52,817 nucleotides of DNA from a bacterium (GCA_028821575.1 JAPPFW010000065.1:1-52817); one strand, 5' to 3'; numbered from the stretch's first letter, positions 38,476-50,730 are shown. Translations and numbers: made by a program. The notes: generated by a model from the sequence alone, not told the origin.

Positions 38476-38892
38476 TTGGCTGTCAAACCCGAACCGTCGG
38501 CTCGCCTGCCGGTGCCGGGTCTGGGCTTTCTGTCGTTTCGGAAACGCCCCCCGGGTGGGTACCGGGCGGCCCACCGCGGCCGGTTCACACCGATTAGGGA
38601 TCATGGGAGGTGGCGTAGCAGGTTGTGGTGGGTGGACGGGTGTCCCGGCCGGGTGGGGGCGTGCTGCTCGAATGCCCAGGTCAGCGCCCGGAGTACGCGT
38701 GCCGGTACGCGTGGGAGTACGCGCGCCAGTATGGGTGCCGGGTTGGGTTCCCGTATTCAGTTGGCTGCCGGGCCGCTTGGCGGAAGCGACGTTGAGGTTG
38801 GCGAGTGTCGCCTGGAGAGGGAGGGGGATCGGATGAGACCGTCGTGGGACAACGTAGCGGGGGATCGGACTCTTCGAATCGGAGGAACCTGA
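38476..38892 (+). CDS. Possible hypothetical protein
   Basis: A 138-aa frame from TTG 38476 with GGAGGG eight bases upstream, downstream of the operator-flanked promoter. It starts MAVKPEPSARLPVPGLGFLS. Composition is Arg/Gly-rich and the third iteron block lies inside the frame, so coding status is doubtful. Confidence 0.3.
   Translation: MAVKPEPSARLPVPGLGFLSFRKRPPGGYRAAHRGRFTPIRDHGRWRSRLWWVDGCPGRVGACCSNAQVSARSTRAGTRGSTRASMGAGLGSRIQLAAGPLGGSDVEVGECRLEREGDRMRPSWDNVAGDRTLRIGGT
38675..38725 (-). repeat. Composite iteron block, copy 3 (inverted)
   Basis: On the minus strand this reads three TACTCC/GTACC-type units (GCGTACTCC twice, GCGTACC once) followed by CTGACCTGGGC, the same composite as at 34229 and 37633. 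Being inverted relative to the other two, it cannot be explained as simple tandem slippage. The rest of 38893-39150 shows no gene. Confidence 0.7.
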
Positions 38893-39153
38893 CTGCCCTG
38901 TGTATCACAAGAGTGGGAGTGGAGTTCGCTGCCCTCGATCGTGCCTGGACCGACGGGTATCGTGAGTCCTTGTGATCAGGGTCCGTCCCTATGGGCCCCG
39001 CATCGGTGTCATCCAGGTTGTGTGCCTCGCTAAACCGGTCGACACTCCTGGGCGGGTGCAGGGCGTAGCTGTGGTGGAACGCGACCGGAGAGGGAACCTG
39101 GGAGTCCTCAACTAGCCCCTGGGTGGCTGGGGTGCCCGACCGTGTGGCGCATC

Positions 39154-39522
39154 CTAAACCGCGTGCGGGATGGCGCCTCGCGAGCGGGTCGGTGTTGGAC
39201 GCGGTCGGATCCGTCGGTTGATCCGACCTGGAGCATACGGCTCGGATGCTGTGTCGGGAAGGGTGGTCATGCTGCGGGGGGTGAGGCTGTCGATCCAGTC
39301 GTAGATGTCTTGGTCCCACCAGCCGATAGCCCGGGTGCCTTCACCGCCGAGGCGGATCGGCTGTGGGAACGACCCGTCCCGGTCCCTGCGCCAGATGGTG
39401 GTTCGGCTCAGCCCGGTGATCTCCATTACTTCGGGCAGCCTCAGGATCCGCCTCCGCCTGTGCTGCTGCGTTGGTGAGCGCCGCCGGGTTACCGGCCGAC
39501 GGGTGCGGCTTTGTTTGGCCAT
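39154..39522 (-). CDS. AlpA/excisionase-family DNA-binding protein
   Basis: A 122-aa protein. ATG 39522 follows AAAGGAACAACGAGG and gives MAKQSRTRRPVTRRRSPTQQ; the longer frame from 39774 is non-coding in character. The winged HTH is typical of AlpA/excisionase proteins: LRLPEVMEITGLSRTTIWRR and FPQPIRLGGEGTRAIGW. Such proteins regulate integrase genes or direct excision of integrated elements. The divergent upstream region carries palindromes and repeat clusters that are natural binding sites. The basic C-terminal tail is unassigned. Confidence 0.8.
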   Translation of the reverse strand: MAKQSRTRRPVTRRRSPTQQHRRRRILRLPEVMEITGLSRTTIWRRDRDGSFPQPIRLGGEGTRAIGWWDQDIYDWIDSLTPRSMTTLPDTASEPYAPGRINRRIRPRPTPTRSRGAIPHAV

Positions 39523-39651
39523 CCTCGTTGTTCCTTTCTCCCCTTGCTGCCAGCGGGGGTTCCTTCCTGCCTGCCACCTTGTGGTCTCCGTTCCTTGGGA
39601 AGGGCCAGGGGGCTGGGGTTCATGGTTAGCCAACATACCGTGGGACGGGTC

Positions 39652-39710
39652 GCGCACCGGGTGCGCTCGCGGCGCGAACCGGGTGCGGTTACGACGCGCA
39701 CCGGGTGCGC
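39652..39710. promoter_or_regulatory. Three phased 15-bp palindromes upstream of the AlpA-like gene
   Basis: GCGCACCGGGTGCGC occurs at 39652-39666 and 39696-39710, with a degenerate copy GCGAACCGGGTGCGG at 39674-39688. The three start exactly 22 bp apart, about two helical turns, so dimers would bind on one face of the DNA. Each is a perfect or near-perfect palindrome around one central base. Confidence 0.7.
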
Positions 39711-39848
39711 TCGCGGGGGAAACCCGCCCCGAACAGGGTGGGAGTTGACACGTTCGCGACCGTTCAGTCATCAACGGCCACCCGGTAGTAGCAGCCGGCC
39801 AGGGGTGGGCTCAGCCCAGGGCAGGCCCGCTCTGTCCTCAGGGTGGTT

Positions 39849-40073
39849 GGGACACATGTCCCGGTGTCCGATGCGCCACGTGTCCCGGCGGGGGGTGCGA
39901 CTTATGTCCCGGTGGGGGGTGCGACGTATGTCGCATTTCTAATGCAAACTTCACTGGCTTTCGCAACCTTGGTTGACAGCCCTGGTCCGGGACGTCTGTC
40001 CCACCCGATCCGGGACTGCCCCTGGGACATGAGTCGCACCCCGGTGTCACCCTGGCCGGGGACATGTCTCTCC
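39849..40073. promoter_or_regulatory. ATGTCCC/GGGACAT repeat cluster
   Basis: Seven copies of TGTCCC/GGGACA or close variants lie in 225 bp. They include the palindrome GGGACACATGTCCC (39849-39862) and two tandem 24-bp units beginning TCCCGG(C/T)GGGGGGTGCGAC (39883-39906 and 39907-39930). Inverted copies (GGGACATGAGTCGCACCCC, GGGACATGTC) lie at 40022-40070. Between them is an AT-richer core with GCATT-TCT-AATGC (39933-39945), closely matching the -10 palindrome at 38331. This could be a promoter facing the AlpA gene or an origin. Confidence 0.6.
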
Positions 40074-40197
40074 CTTCCCGATCCGGGATGACCCCAGCCG
40101 TGTTGTGGGTCTTGCCTCATTCCGTGTTCTTGACCGTTTGCCTGTCGGTGGCTGTGGGTCTGGTCGAACCGGCCGTCTTCCCATACGCTGCAGGGCA

Positions 40198-40225
40198 GAG
40201 CCTCCGAAAAACCCGGAACGGTTCA
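40198..40225 (-). repeat. 28-bp IS3-type terminal repeat
   Basis: Read on the minus strand this is TGAACCGTTCCGGG followed by TTTTTCGGAGGCTC, identical over 28 bp to 52764-52791. It has the TGAACCG...GGAGGCT form of IS3-family ends. It abuts the truncated IS30 gene, which stops at the codons for DLEV. No IS body is seen to its left, so it is a solo end; 40090-40197 shows nothing else. Confidence 0.75.
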
Positions 40226-44227
<4,002 letters not shown>

Positions 44228-44415
44228 CTCTCCTTGTAACTGGCTTTGTGCCTTTGTCATGATCTGTCGGCCTGGCCCCCGCCGGGGGGCTCCTGAACCG
44301 GGGAGCGGGGTGACCTAATAGGAGCTTCGATCTCTGCGCCTTGAGTGTTCTGTCCGCCGCTCTGCCCGGCTCAGGGGAACTTGGAATTGTAGGCAGCCAG
44401 CAGAAGGGTGAGCAT

Positions 44416-45651
44416 ATGGCAGGGCAATGCCGAATCGATGAAGTGGTTGTTTTCGGTGGGGTGGACACGCATCGGGATACCCATGTTGGGGCGGTGGTCG
44501 ATTCCGCAGGCCGTCTGTTGGGCTCCGCCCAGTTCCGAGCCGATCTCGCCGGCTATGCGCGACTGGTCGCCTGGATGGAGGCACGGGGTCGGGTCAGCCG
44601 GGTCGGGGTGGAAGGGACCGGCAGCTACGGCGCCGGCCTTACCCGGTATCTCCTCGGAGCCCGTATCGAAGTGGTGGAGGTCAACCGTCCTAACCGGCAA
44701 CTACGCCGCCGGCGGGGCAAGGACGACCACACCGACGCCGAGGCAGCCGCTCGGGCAGCTCTCAGCGGTGAAGCAACCGCGGTTCCCAAGTCCGGGGATG
44801 GACCGGTCGAGGCGATAAGGATGCTGCGGTTGGTGCGCCGCTCGGCGGTCAAGGCCCGCACCCAGGCCGCCAACCAGATCCATTCTGTACTGACTGTCGC
44901 CCCAGAACCGCTAAAAGCCCAGCTAGACAACACAAATCTCAAAGCACAGGTCCGGATCTGCGCCCGGTTCCTACCCAGCGGAGAGTCCACAGTCAGCTAC
45001 GCCAAACAGGCTTTACGGCGCCTAGCCCGCCGATACCAGACCCTCGAGATCGAGATCGCCCAACTCGATGTCGACATCCGTCGTCTCTGCGCCGAGGCCA
45101 ACCCGGCGCTGCTAGCCGCCGAAGGAGTGGGCCCCGACACAGCTGCCGCGCTGCTAGTAGCAGCCGGCGACAACCCCGAGCGGATGAAATCGGAACGATC
45201 CTTCGCCGCGCTGTGTGGCGTCAGCCCCGTCCAGGCATCATCAGGGCGAACAGTTCGGCACCGTCTCAACCGGGCCGGCAACCGCCAAGCCAACAGCGCC
45301 CTCTGGCGGATCGCCACCACCCGGATACGCACCGACTCCCGCACCCAAGCCTATGTGGCCAAACGACATGCCGAGGGCAAGAAACGAACCGAGATCATCC
45401 GCTGCCTCAAACGGCACATCGCCCGAGAAATCTACCGGCTCATCACCAACCCGCCACCCACACCGAACTGCGCGAAGCTACGCCGCCAACGCCAACAAGC
45501 TCACATCACCGCTACCCAGGCCGCCCAAGCCATCCGAACCTACCCCAGCCGCATCTCAGCACTCGAACTAGGCCGAGACCACAACCACCAGATCGCCACC
45601 AAATACCAGAACTGGCTCCGAACCCACGAAGCAGCCCTGCCCCCGACTTGA
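44416..45651 (+). CDS. IS110-family transposase with C-terminal HTH-like extension
   Basis: A 411-aa DEDD recombinase (ATG 44416 after AGAAGGGTGAG). The N-terminal RuvC-like domain has [16 protein letters not shown] (first Asp), [17 protein letters not shown] (Glu) and [15 protein letters not shown] (Asp-x-x-Asp). After a coiled coil, the Transposase_20 domain has [40 protein letters not shown] with the catalytic Ser, and [16 protein letters not shown]. The last 60 residues ([20 protein letters not shown] followed by ELGRDHN) resemble an XRE-type HTH, an uncommon addition. Intact and probably active. Confidence 0.93.
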   Translation: MAGQCRIDEVVVFGGVDTHRDTHVGAVVDSAGRLLGSAQFRADLAGYARLVAWMEARGRVSRVGVEGTGSYGAGLTRYLLGARIEVVEVNRPNRQLRRRRGKDDHTDAEAAARAALSGEATAVPKSGDGPVEAIRMLRLVRRSAVKARTQAANQIHSVLTVAPEPLKAQLDNTNLKAQVRICARFLPSGESTVSYAKQALRRLARRYQTLEIEIAQLDVDIRRLCAEANPALLAAEGVGPDTAAALLVAAGDNPERMKSERSFAALCGVSPVQASSGRTVRHRLNRAGNRQANSALWRIATTRIRTDSRTQAYVAKRHAEGKKRTEIIRCLKRHIAREIYRLITNPPPTPNCAKLRRQRQQAHITATQAAQAIRTYPSRISALELGRDHNHQIATKYQNWLRTHEAALPPT

Positions 45652-45722
45652 CAACCATAGGAGCATCATGAGCCCTAACACCGATCCAGCAGCGCCCAAA
45701 TCCCACGAAATCGCGCAGCCTC

Positions 45723-45902
45723 AAATACGCAGACGCCTTCCGCAGGATCTCATTCGCCCGGCGCAGCTCCCGGTTTTCCCGTTCCAAGGTCTTGAGCCGT
45801 TCCCGCTCCGACGAACTCAACCCACCCCCCAGGCCCTGGTCCCGCTCAGCGCGCCGCACCCACAGCCGTAACGTCTCAGACGCGCAGCCGAACTTCCCCA
45901 GG
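45723..45902 (-). pseudogene. IS3-family orfA, N-terminal portion
   Basis: Reads [20 protein letters not shown], then [20 protein letters not shown] and [11 protein letters not shown], the middle of an IS3 orfA. The C-terminal end continues after the ISL3 insertion at 42891. The N-terminus is replaced by a fragment of a different IS110-type gene in the same frame. Confidence 0.85.
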
Positions 45903-46043
45903 CGCGTAGATGTCGAGCTGCGGCTTGGTCGATGGTGGTTCGGTGTGCCCAGGCGGTGTGTTCGTTGTAGGGGTTTGGTGTTTGAGGCAGCCGTGGAGGA
46001 TGCCGACGAGTCGGTTGGCGAGGGCTCGGATGTTGGCGATCAG
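45903..46043 (-). pseudogene. IS110-family transposase C-terminal fragment
   Basis: Reads [37 protein letters not shown], the usual C-terminal end of another IS110 subgroup ([25 protein letters not shown]). Only about 47 codons remain, fused to the IS3 orfA remnant on its left and to an ISL3 end on its right. Confidence 0.8.
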
Positions 46044-46092
46044 TGAAATTTACTCATAGTGGGAGTGTGCCCCGTTTGGTGGGGGGTCCATA

Positions 46093-46154
46093 GGAGCATC
46101 ATGAGCCCCAACACCGATCCAGCAGCGCCCAACCCCACGAAATCGCGCAGCCTC
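46093..46154 (+). repeat. Right end of a second ISL3 copy
   Basis: 62 bp matching 45660-45722 with only a few differences (GGAGCATCATGAGCCC..., GAAATCGCGCAGCCTC). The left side has ACTCATA (46052-46058), the same target half found at the IS110 junction, but 34 bp separate it from GGAGC. It is followed directly by the restriction-gene fragment. Confidence 0.8.
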
Positions 46155-46646
46155 AAAGGGCTACCACGTATCCCCTTCGCTCCCGACTTCCCGGCCTTCC
46201 GTGACGCCGGACAGCGCCTCATCAATCTGCACCTCGGCTACGAAACCAGCGAGCCGTGGACGCTGGCCGTCACCGCACCGGACGACCCCGCCGACGGCAG
46301 CCTTTACCGCATCGACAGCAGGATGCGCTGGGACAGAACACGAGACAGCGACCGGAAACTGGTCGACAACCGAAGTGTGCTGCACGTGGACAGTCGATGC
46401 CGCATCGAGGGGATCCCCGACGAGGCTCACCTCTACGAAGTCAACGGGAGAACACCCCTCGATTGGGCCATCGACCGTCTCAAGGTCACCACTGACAAGG
46501 CCTCGGGTATCGTCAACGATCCCAACCTCTGGCATGAGTGGGCCGACCAACCGTACATCCTGATCCTCCACCTGCAACGACTCGTGCGGTTATCGGTGGA
46601 GACGCAGCGCATCGTTGGTGGGCTGCCGGCTGCCCTTGCCGATTAG
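46155..46646 (+). pseudogene. Type ISP restriction-modification enzyme, C-terminal fragment
   Basis: 163 codons match the C-terminal specificity region of LlaGI/LlaBIII-type single-chain restriction-modification enzymes: LPRIPFAPDFPAFRDAGQRL, INLHLGYETSEPW, YEVNGRTPLDWAIDRLKVTT, SGIVNDPN and LVRLSVETQRIVGGLPA. Full proteins exceed 1500 residues; methylase, helicase and nuclease parts are missing, removed at the ISL3 end at 46154. It carries its own stop at 46646. 46647-46957 has no gene. Confidence 0.85.
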
Positions 46647-46957
46647 AGCCCCTGGCGCCAACAACCCGACAGAAATCCCGATGTTCGGCTTACCCCGGGA
46701 CAGTCTTCGTCCGAGTCGCACGTTTCGCGCAGCCTCAGACAGATTCCTGGTTGGTTATCGGGTTTCTTCCCCCCGGTGATGGGTTGATCTTCTGATCAGC
46801 GCTGACCTTTCGCTGGTCGCTAGAGCGGCCCAAGGTCTACGAGTGGGCTACAAGGCTGGCCTATGGACCTTGACCTAGTATTGCTCTAGCTACAGATACC
46901 GCTCTGGGCCCAACTGTTGCCTAGGTGGTTAGGTTGTAATAGTGGAGCTACTGCGCG

Positions 46958-47722
46958 ATGCTCCAAGGCATGCATCCGAAGTATGTCGCTACACCGAAGG
47001 ACACAGTGAAAGCACTCCTCAAGTCGGGAAACCGACGCAGGGGTGGCGTGCCGCTGCGCAAGACCTTCGTCCAGCAGGGTAGTCGGACTTCCCCCGAGCC
47101 CGGCCCGTTGGCGTCACTAGTACACAACGGTGACCAGCGTGGGCTGGACACCTACCTTCTCCTCAAAGCTGTCGCCAGCGCACCGCCGTTCAACTCTCAC
47201 CGAAGCGCCGCGGTGTGGGCGCGGGCGCTGCGCCACACCGGCGTGTCGGCCGATGAACAGACCGTGTCGAGGATCTGGCGACGCCTCGAGAAGCTCGGCC
47301 TCGTGACCCGATCGAAACACGGACGCCTAGCCAACATCACCCTGCTGAACGAGGACGGCTCGGGCGAACCCTACACGCTCCCCGCCACCGCCGGCGACAC
47401 GTACCTGCAGCTACCGGTCGCGTATTGGCGTGACGAGAACCAGTGGTGCTCGAAGCTGAAACTTCCCGCCAAGGCCATGCTGCTGGTCGCGTTGTCGCTG
47501 CCACCCCCGTTCCTTCTCCCGGTCGAGAAAGCACCGGAGTGGTACGGCATCTCGGCCGACACCGCGCAGCGCGGACTCGCATCGCTGCAAGAACACGATG
47601 TTCTCAAGGTGGCCAGAACCCCCAAGCGGGCTCCCTTAGCGCCCAAAGGGTTCACCTACGACTCCCGCTACACCCTCCAAGGTGTCTTCTACTCGAAGTG
47701 GAGTGGCAACGATGACAACTGA
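46958..47722 (+). CDS. Winged-helix DNA-binding protein
   Basis: A 254-aa protein, ATG 46958 (GGAG eleven bases upstream; ATG 46970 is possible). The middle has LLLKAVASAPPFNSHRSAAV, ALRHTGVSADEQTVSRIWRR followed by LEKLGLVTRSKHGRLANITL, a clear winged helix. The C-terminal half repeats the theme (PPFLLPVEKAPEWYGISADT, AQRGLASLQEHDVLKVARTP), a second winged helix as in replication-initiator-like proteins. It overlaps the DUF3800 gene by 11 bp, so the pair forms one operon. Role, regulator or initiator, is not decided. Confidence 0.75.
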   Translation: MLQGMHPKYVATPKDTVKALLKSGNRRRGGVPLRKTFVQQGSRTSPEPGPLASLVHNGDQRGLDTYLLLKAVASAPPFNSHRSAAVWARALRHTGVSADEQTVSRIWRRLEKLGLVTRSKHGRLANITLLNEDGSGEPYTLPATAGDTYLQLPVAYWRDENQWCSKLKLPAKAMLLVALSLPPPFLLPVEKAPEWYGISADTAQRGLASLQEHDVLKVARTPKRAPLAPKGFTYDSRYTLQGVFYSKWSGNDDN

Positions 47723-48356
47723 GCTGATCGCGTTCCTCGACGAGTCCCGCAAGCCGACCCGCAATCCCAAGACCGGGCGCGTGCGTGAACCCGAACGCTA
47801 CTACTACGTTGTTGCCGCGGCGGTGGTCATCGATGGAGACAGCCCCAACATTCGTCACCAACTCGGACAGGTCGAGACCGAGATCGCCTACCCGCTGCAC
47901 TATCGGAACCTGAGCACGACCCGCCGAGTAGAGGCACTCGAGGCGATCGACAGGATCGACGGATGGGACGGCTACCTGTACGAGACGGTCCGACCACTAC
48001 CCGAAGCGGGCTACAGCGAGCACCATGTGCGGGCCAAATTGGTCGCCGAGGCCTTGACCCACCTGAACTCCGAAGGCGTTGTGGAGGCGGTCCTCGAGAC
48101 GCGAGCAGGCACCAAGACAGATTTCCAACCTCTCGACGACAAGGATTATCAGGTACTGCGCAAGCTTCAGCGACAGAGGGTCGTCCCGAATAGTTTCCGG
48201 ATCAGCCACGGCGACAAGGCCGAGACCATCCTGCAGATAGCGGACCTACTAGCCGGTGCGCGCTCCGACTGGCTCTGCGAGGTCAACCGAGAAGCCCACG
48301 CCAGGATCGGCCACCGTGTCCACACGATACGCACCGTCTTCAACAAGACGCCCTGA
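47712..48356 (+). CDS. DUF3800-family (RNase H-like fold) protein
   Basis: A 214-aa protein, ATG 47712. It starts TTELIAFLDESRKPTRNP with the DUF3800 acidic motif (D10-E11-S12), continues with RYYYVVAAAVVIDGDSP and ends with ETILQIADLLAGARSDW, the other DUF3800 landmark. The family has an RNase H-like fold and sits in phages, islands and defence loci; activity is not established. Coupling to the winged-helix gene is unusual and suggests a joint function. Confidence 0.8.
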   Translation: MTTELIAFLDESRKPTRNPKTGRVREPERYYYVVAAAVVIDGDSPNIRHQLGQVETEIAYPLHYRNLSTTRRVEALEAIDRIDGWDGYLYETVRPLPEAGYSEHHVRAKLVAEALTHLNSEGVVEAVLETRAGTKTDFQPLDDKDYQVLRKLQRQRVVPNSFRISHGDKAETILQIADLLAGARSDWLCEVNREAHARIGHRVHTIRTVFNKTP

Positions 48357-48601
48357 ACGCGCAGAGGCCCCGGGACTACGATCCGCAGCCGATCCGGGGC
48401 GTACTTCCAGTGAGGTCCTCGAAACAACTGCGGCTCCGAGGATAGGTCACCGGCCGCTCCTATCATCGCAGACCGGACAGAAAACGCCAAGCGGTGATGT
48501 GTGCTTGGCGCCAGCTCTACCCCGCAGCGTGCCGATGAAGCTTTCCGGCCGCGAAACGATCAGGTCATCGATACATCCGACTCGTCGAGGGGGAGGAGAC
48601 G

Positions 48602-48823
48602 CTACGAACCAGCGCAGCGGCTGGCCGTCGACGTTCCCGGTTCGGAGTCTTGGCGGATCATCCTGGACAGGACAGCCAGGCTCATGTCGGCGGAGGCGGC
48701 CACGGCCCGCTAGGTGTGACCTGCGGCAAGAGCGTCGGAGATCGCCGCGTAGCACTGGTGGCGAACGCGGCGCAACTCGGTGGTGAGGCTCCGCAGCTCC
48801 TTGAGGACATCTTCGGTGGGCAC
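48602..48823 (-). pseudogene. Small HTH protein with in-frame amber codon
   Basis: GTG 48823 opens PTEDVLKELRSLTTELRRVR, HQCYAAISDALAAGHT, then TAG (48710-48712), then the same frame continues RAVAASADMSLAVLSRMIRQ to a stop at 48602. The family-like text would have Trp (TGG) at the TAG. The part after the stop is the HTH, so the truncated product lacks it. A perfect 18-bp palindrome precedes the gene. Confidence 0.6.
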
Positions 48824-48834
48824 AGCCCGACCCT

Positions 48835-48852
48835 AGTTAGCTCAAGCTAACT
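48835..48852. promoter_or_regulatory. Perfect operator palindrome
   Basis: AGTTAGCT-CA-AGCTAACT, 8-bp arms with no mismatch, 12 bp upstream of the small HTH gene start. This is the expected site for its autoregulator. The remaining 48853-49146 interval holds no gene I can support. Confidence 0.65.
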
Positions 48853-49146
48853 TTCGTTTCTACTGGCTGCCGCCAGTCGGGTGTGCTCGCCCGGAGTGTG
48901 GTACGACAAGTAGGACACCGCTGCCCGGCTGCTGCCTGATGTAGCCGGGCAGCAGGCTGTTCGCTGCTACGGGTAGCGATCTACCCCTCCGTAGTGCGGG
49001 AGCTCAGGGGGAGTTAGGCGGGCGGGACGACTATGACAGCCAGCTCCATAGGTCGACGGAACGGTATATCCCAGTCGGCGGCGGGCAGGATCTGGAGTTG
49101 CCCCGCTTTTTCGGACATAGTGTCCACCAAAGCGGGTCAACCTCAA

Positions 49147-50730
49147 TCAGACGAAGCCTCTATCTTTGGCTAGGAGCCAAACGAAGACAACCGAGTTGGC
49201 GCAGACCCCTCCGAGGGTCGTCGTCGAGTCGCGGGAAAGTAACGTGTGCCTGTGGCTCACGAGGTTCCGGGCCGCCACAGCCGACAGGAGCGTTGTCGCG
49301 ATTATCTTGTCGTCTTCGCCATCCAATGTTTGGATTGAGCGGGCAAGGGCGAGGGCCGTCTGGTCGAGATCCCCTTGTTTGTCCGAGGTCTTGCCGTTGC
49401 CGAACAGCGAGTTGAAGTGTGTCAGCCACGGGGAGTTTGCACCGATGAACTGGAGCAACTCTGTCAGTCTCTTCCCGTGATGAGGGTTCGGGATCGTACC
49501 CAGGATACCTCGAGCGAGTTGCTCGACTGCGAGAGCTAGGGGTCGGAGTCGGCGGTGGAGGAATCCCGGGTAGTTGTCACGCTGTTGGTCGGCTGTGGTG
49601 AAGGAGTAGCCCTGGAGGGCGGCGAGGACTTCGAAGAGATCGTGTTTCAGACAAAACTCAACGATCTCCCGGGGTGTGTCCGGCTGGTCATCACCGTATG
49701 AAGAGACACTCGCGCGCAAGCCGTCAAAGATGCTGACAAGGCTTTCGTGCGCGTCGTGTGCCACGGCCTCGACGGGATCGAGTTGTCGGAGCGCATCCGC
49801 CAGGTGTTCTCCTACATGGCACTCCGCAGCGGCGAGGAAGCCTTCCCAATCGTAGTTGAACCCGAAGTGGGCGAACTCCCGCGCATCCCAGAGATCCTGT
49901 TCTGCGTTTTCGGCCAACGCGATACGCTCATCAGCCCGATAGGACTCAATCAACCTTGTGAGCTTGCGTACGAAGTCAAAGAATGCCAGTTCGCCAATAC
50001 CGGAGATGAGCAGAGCACGCTCTGCTCGGTGTGCTAGGAGGTTCTGGAGTTCGCTTCTTGCCGACTCGGACAACCGCTGGCCAACAGGGACGGAATCGAA
50101 AGCCTCTCGGTAGGCGATCCCGGCTGCAACACCGAATAGGGTCAGCGCATCGTAGCCAGCCGCTACTCCGCGAAGGGTCCGGGTCTGTTCCGCGTCTTCG
50201 GGCATCCGGCACAACTTCCGAAGGTCATGCGATTCGGGCAACGCATCCAGGAATGGTGCACGCTGGTAGTAGCAGCGGCGGCGGAGCAGTTCGACAACGT
50301 GAACTTGCCACGCGGCGTAATACCGCTCGATCCTCCGTCTCTGCACCGTGCGTCCGTTCGCGGTGGTCACAGCAACTCTGTCATCGTCCCATGGTCGGAA
50401 GGTCGTGCAATCGGGTATCACTAGCAGCGGGTTCCTCCGTTCCCGGTCGAACGTGTGCATACCGTCTTCGTAACCCGAGCAAAGTCGTAGCCATTCGTCC
50501 GGCGGCTGCAGGTCCTCGGGGTTGCTGACCGGGCTACCAGATCTTTCTTGCATCAGCGCTACGGCATGCGCCGCTGGCATGTGGGTACGCGCAACCGGCA
50601 GCAGGAGACAATGCCGTTCGTAGAACTCGAGTTCCTTGGCACTCAGGTGTTTCACCTTGAGAGCGGAGGCGTGAGCGGTGAACTGCTGGACCTTGAGGAA
50701 ACGTTTACCCCGCCGGTTCATGGCTGGCAC
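49147..50730 (-). CDS. Large protein with C-terminal HEPN-type motif
   Basis: A 527-aa protein of no named family. GTG 50730 is six bases after GGAGCTATCG; ATG 50721 is possible. Residues 60-140 hold a basic beta-rich part (PLLVIPDCTTFRPWDDDRVA), the rest is mainly helical (DALTLFGVAAGIAYREAFDS, FDFVRKLTRLIESYRADERI). Near the C-terminus TLLSAVAARNLVSHRHTLLS has R488-N489-x3-H493, the R-N-x(3)-H signature of HEPN ribonucleases, in the helix context typical of Abi-like toxins. An RNase-based abortive-infection role is inferred. Divergent from the TIGR02391-like gene. Confidence 0.7.
   Translation of the reverse strand: MPAMNRRGKRFLKVQQFTAHASALKVKHLSAKELEFYERHCLLLPVARTHMPAAHAVALMQERSGSPVSNPEDLQPPDEWLRLCSGYEDGMHTFDRERRNPLLVIPDCTTFRPWDDDRVAVTTANGRTVQRRRIERYYAAWQVHVVELLRRRCYYQRAPFLDALPESHDLRKLCRMPEDAEQTRTLRGVAAGYDALTLFGVAAGIAYREAFDSVPVGQRLSESARSELQNLLAHRAERALLISGIGELAFFDFVRKLTRLIESYRADERIALAENAEQDLWDAREFAHFGFNYDWEGFLAAAECHVGEHLADALRQLDPVEAVAHDAHESLVSIFDGLRASVSSYGDDQPDTPREIVEFCLKHDLFEVLAALQGYSFTTADQQRDNYPGFLHRRLRPLALAVEQLARGILGTIPNPHHGKRLTELLQFIGANSPWLTHFNSLFGNGKTSDKQGDLDQTALALARSIQTLDGEDDKIIATTLLSAVAARNLVSHRHTLLSRDSTTTLGGVCANSVVFVWLLAKDRGFV

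Noticed and set aside
37780..38604. 274-codon minus-strand open frame
   Set aside because: Pro/Arg-rich with no start signal or family text, and it crosses regulatory repeats; it looks like a GC-driven open frame.
39841..40080. CRISPR array
   Set aside because: The repeats are short heptamers and two 24-bp units without regular spacers, and no cas gene is present; a regulatory or origin cluster fits better.
48710..48712. Recoded amber codon (for example pyrrolysine)
   Set aside because: Other genes here use TAG as an ordinary stop (for example the primase-side small frames and mfd), and no recoding signal is visible; nonsense mutation is simpler.
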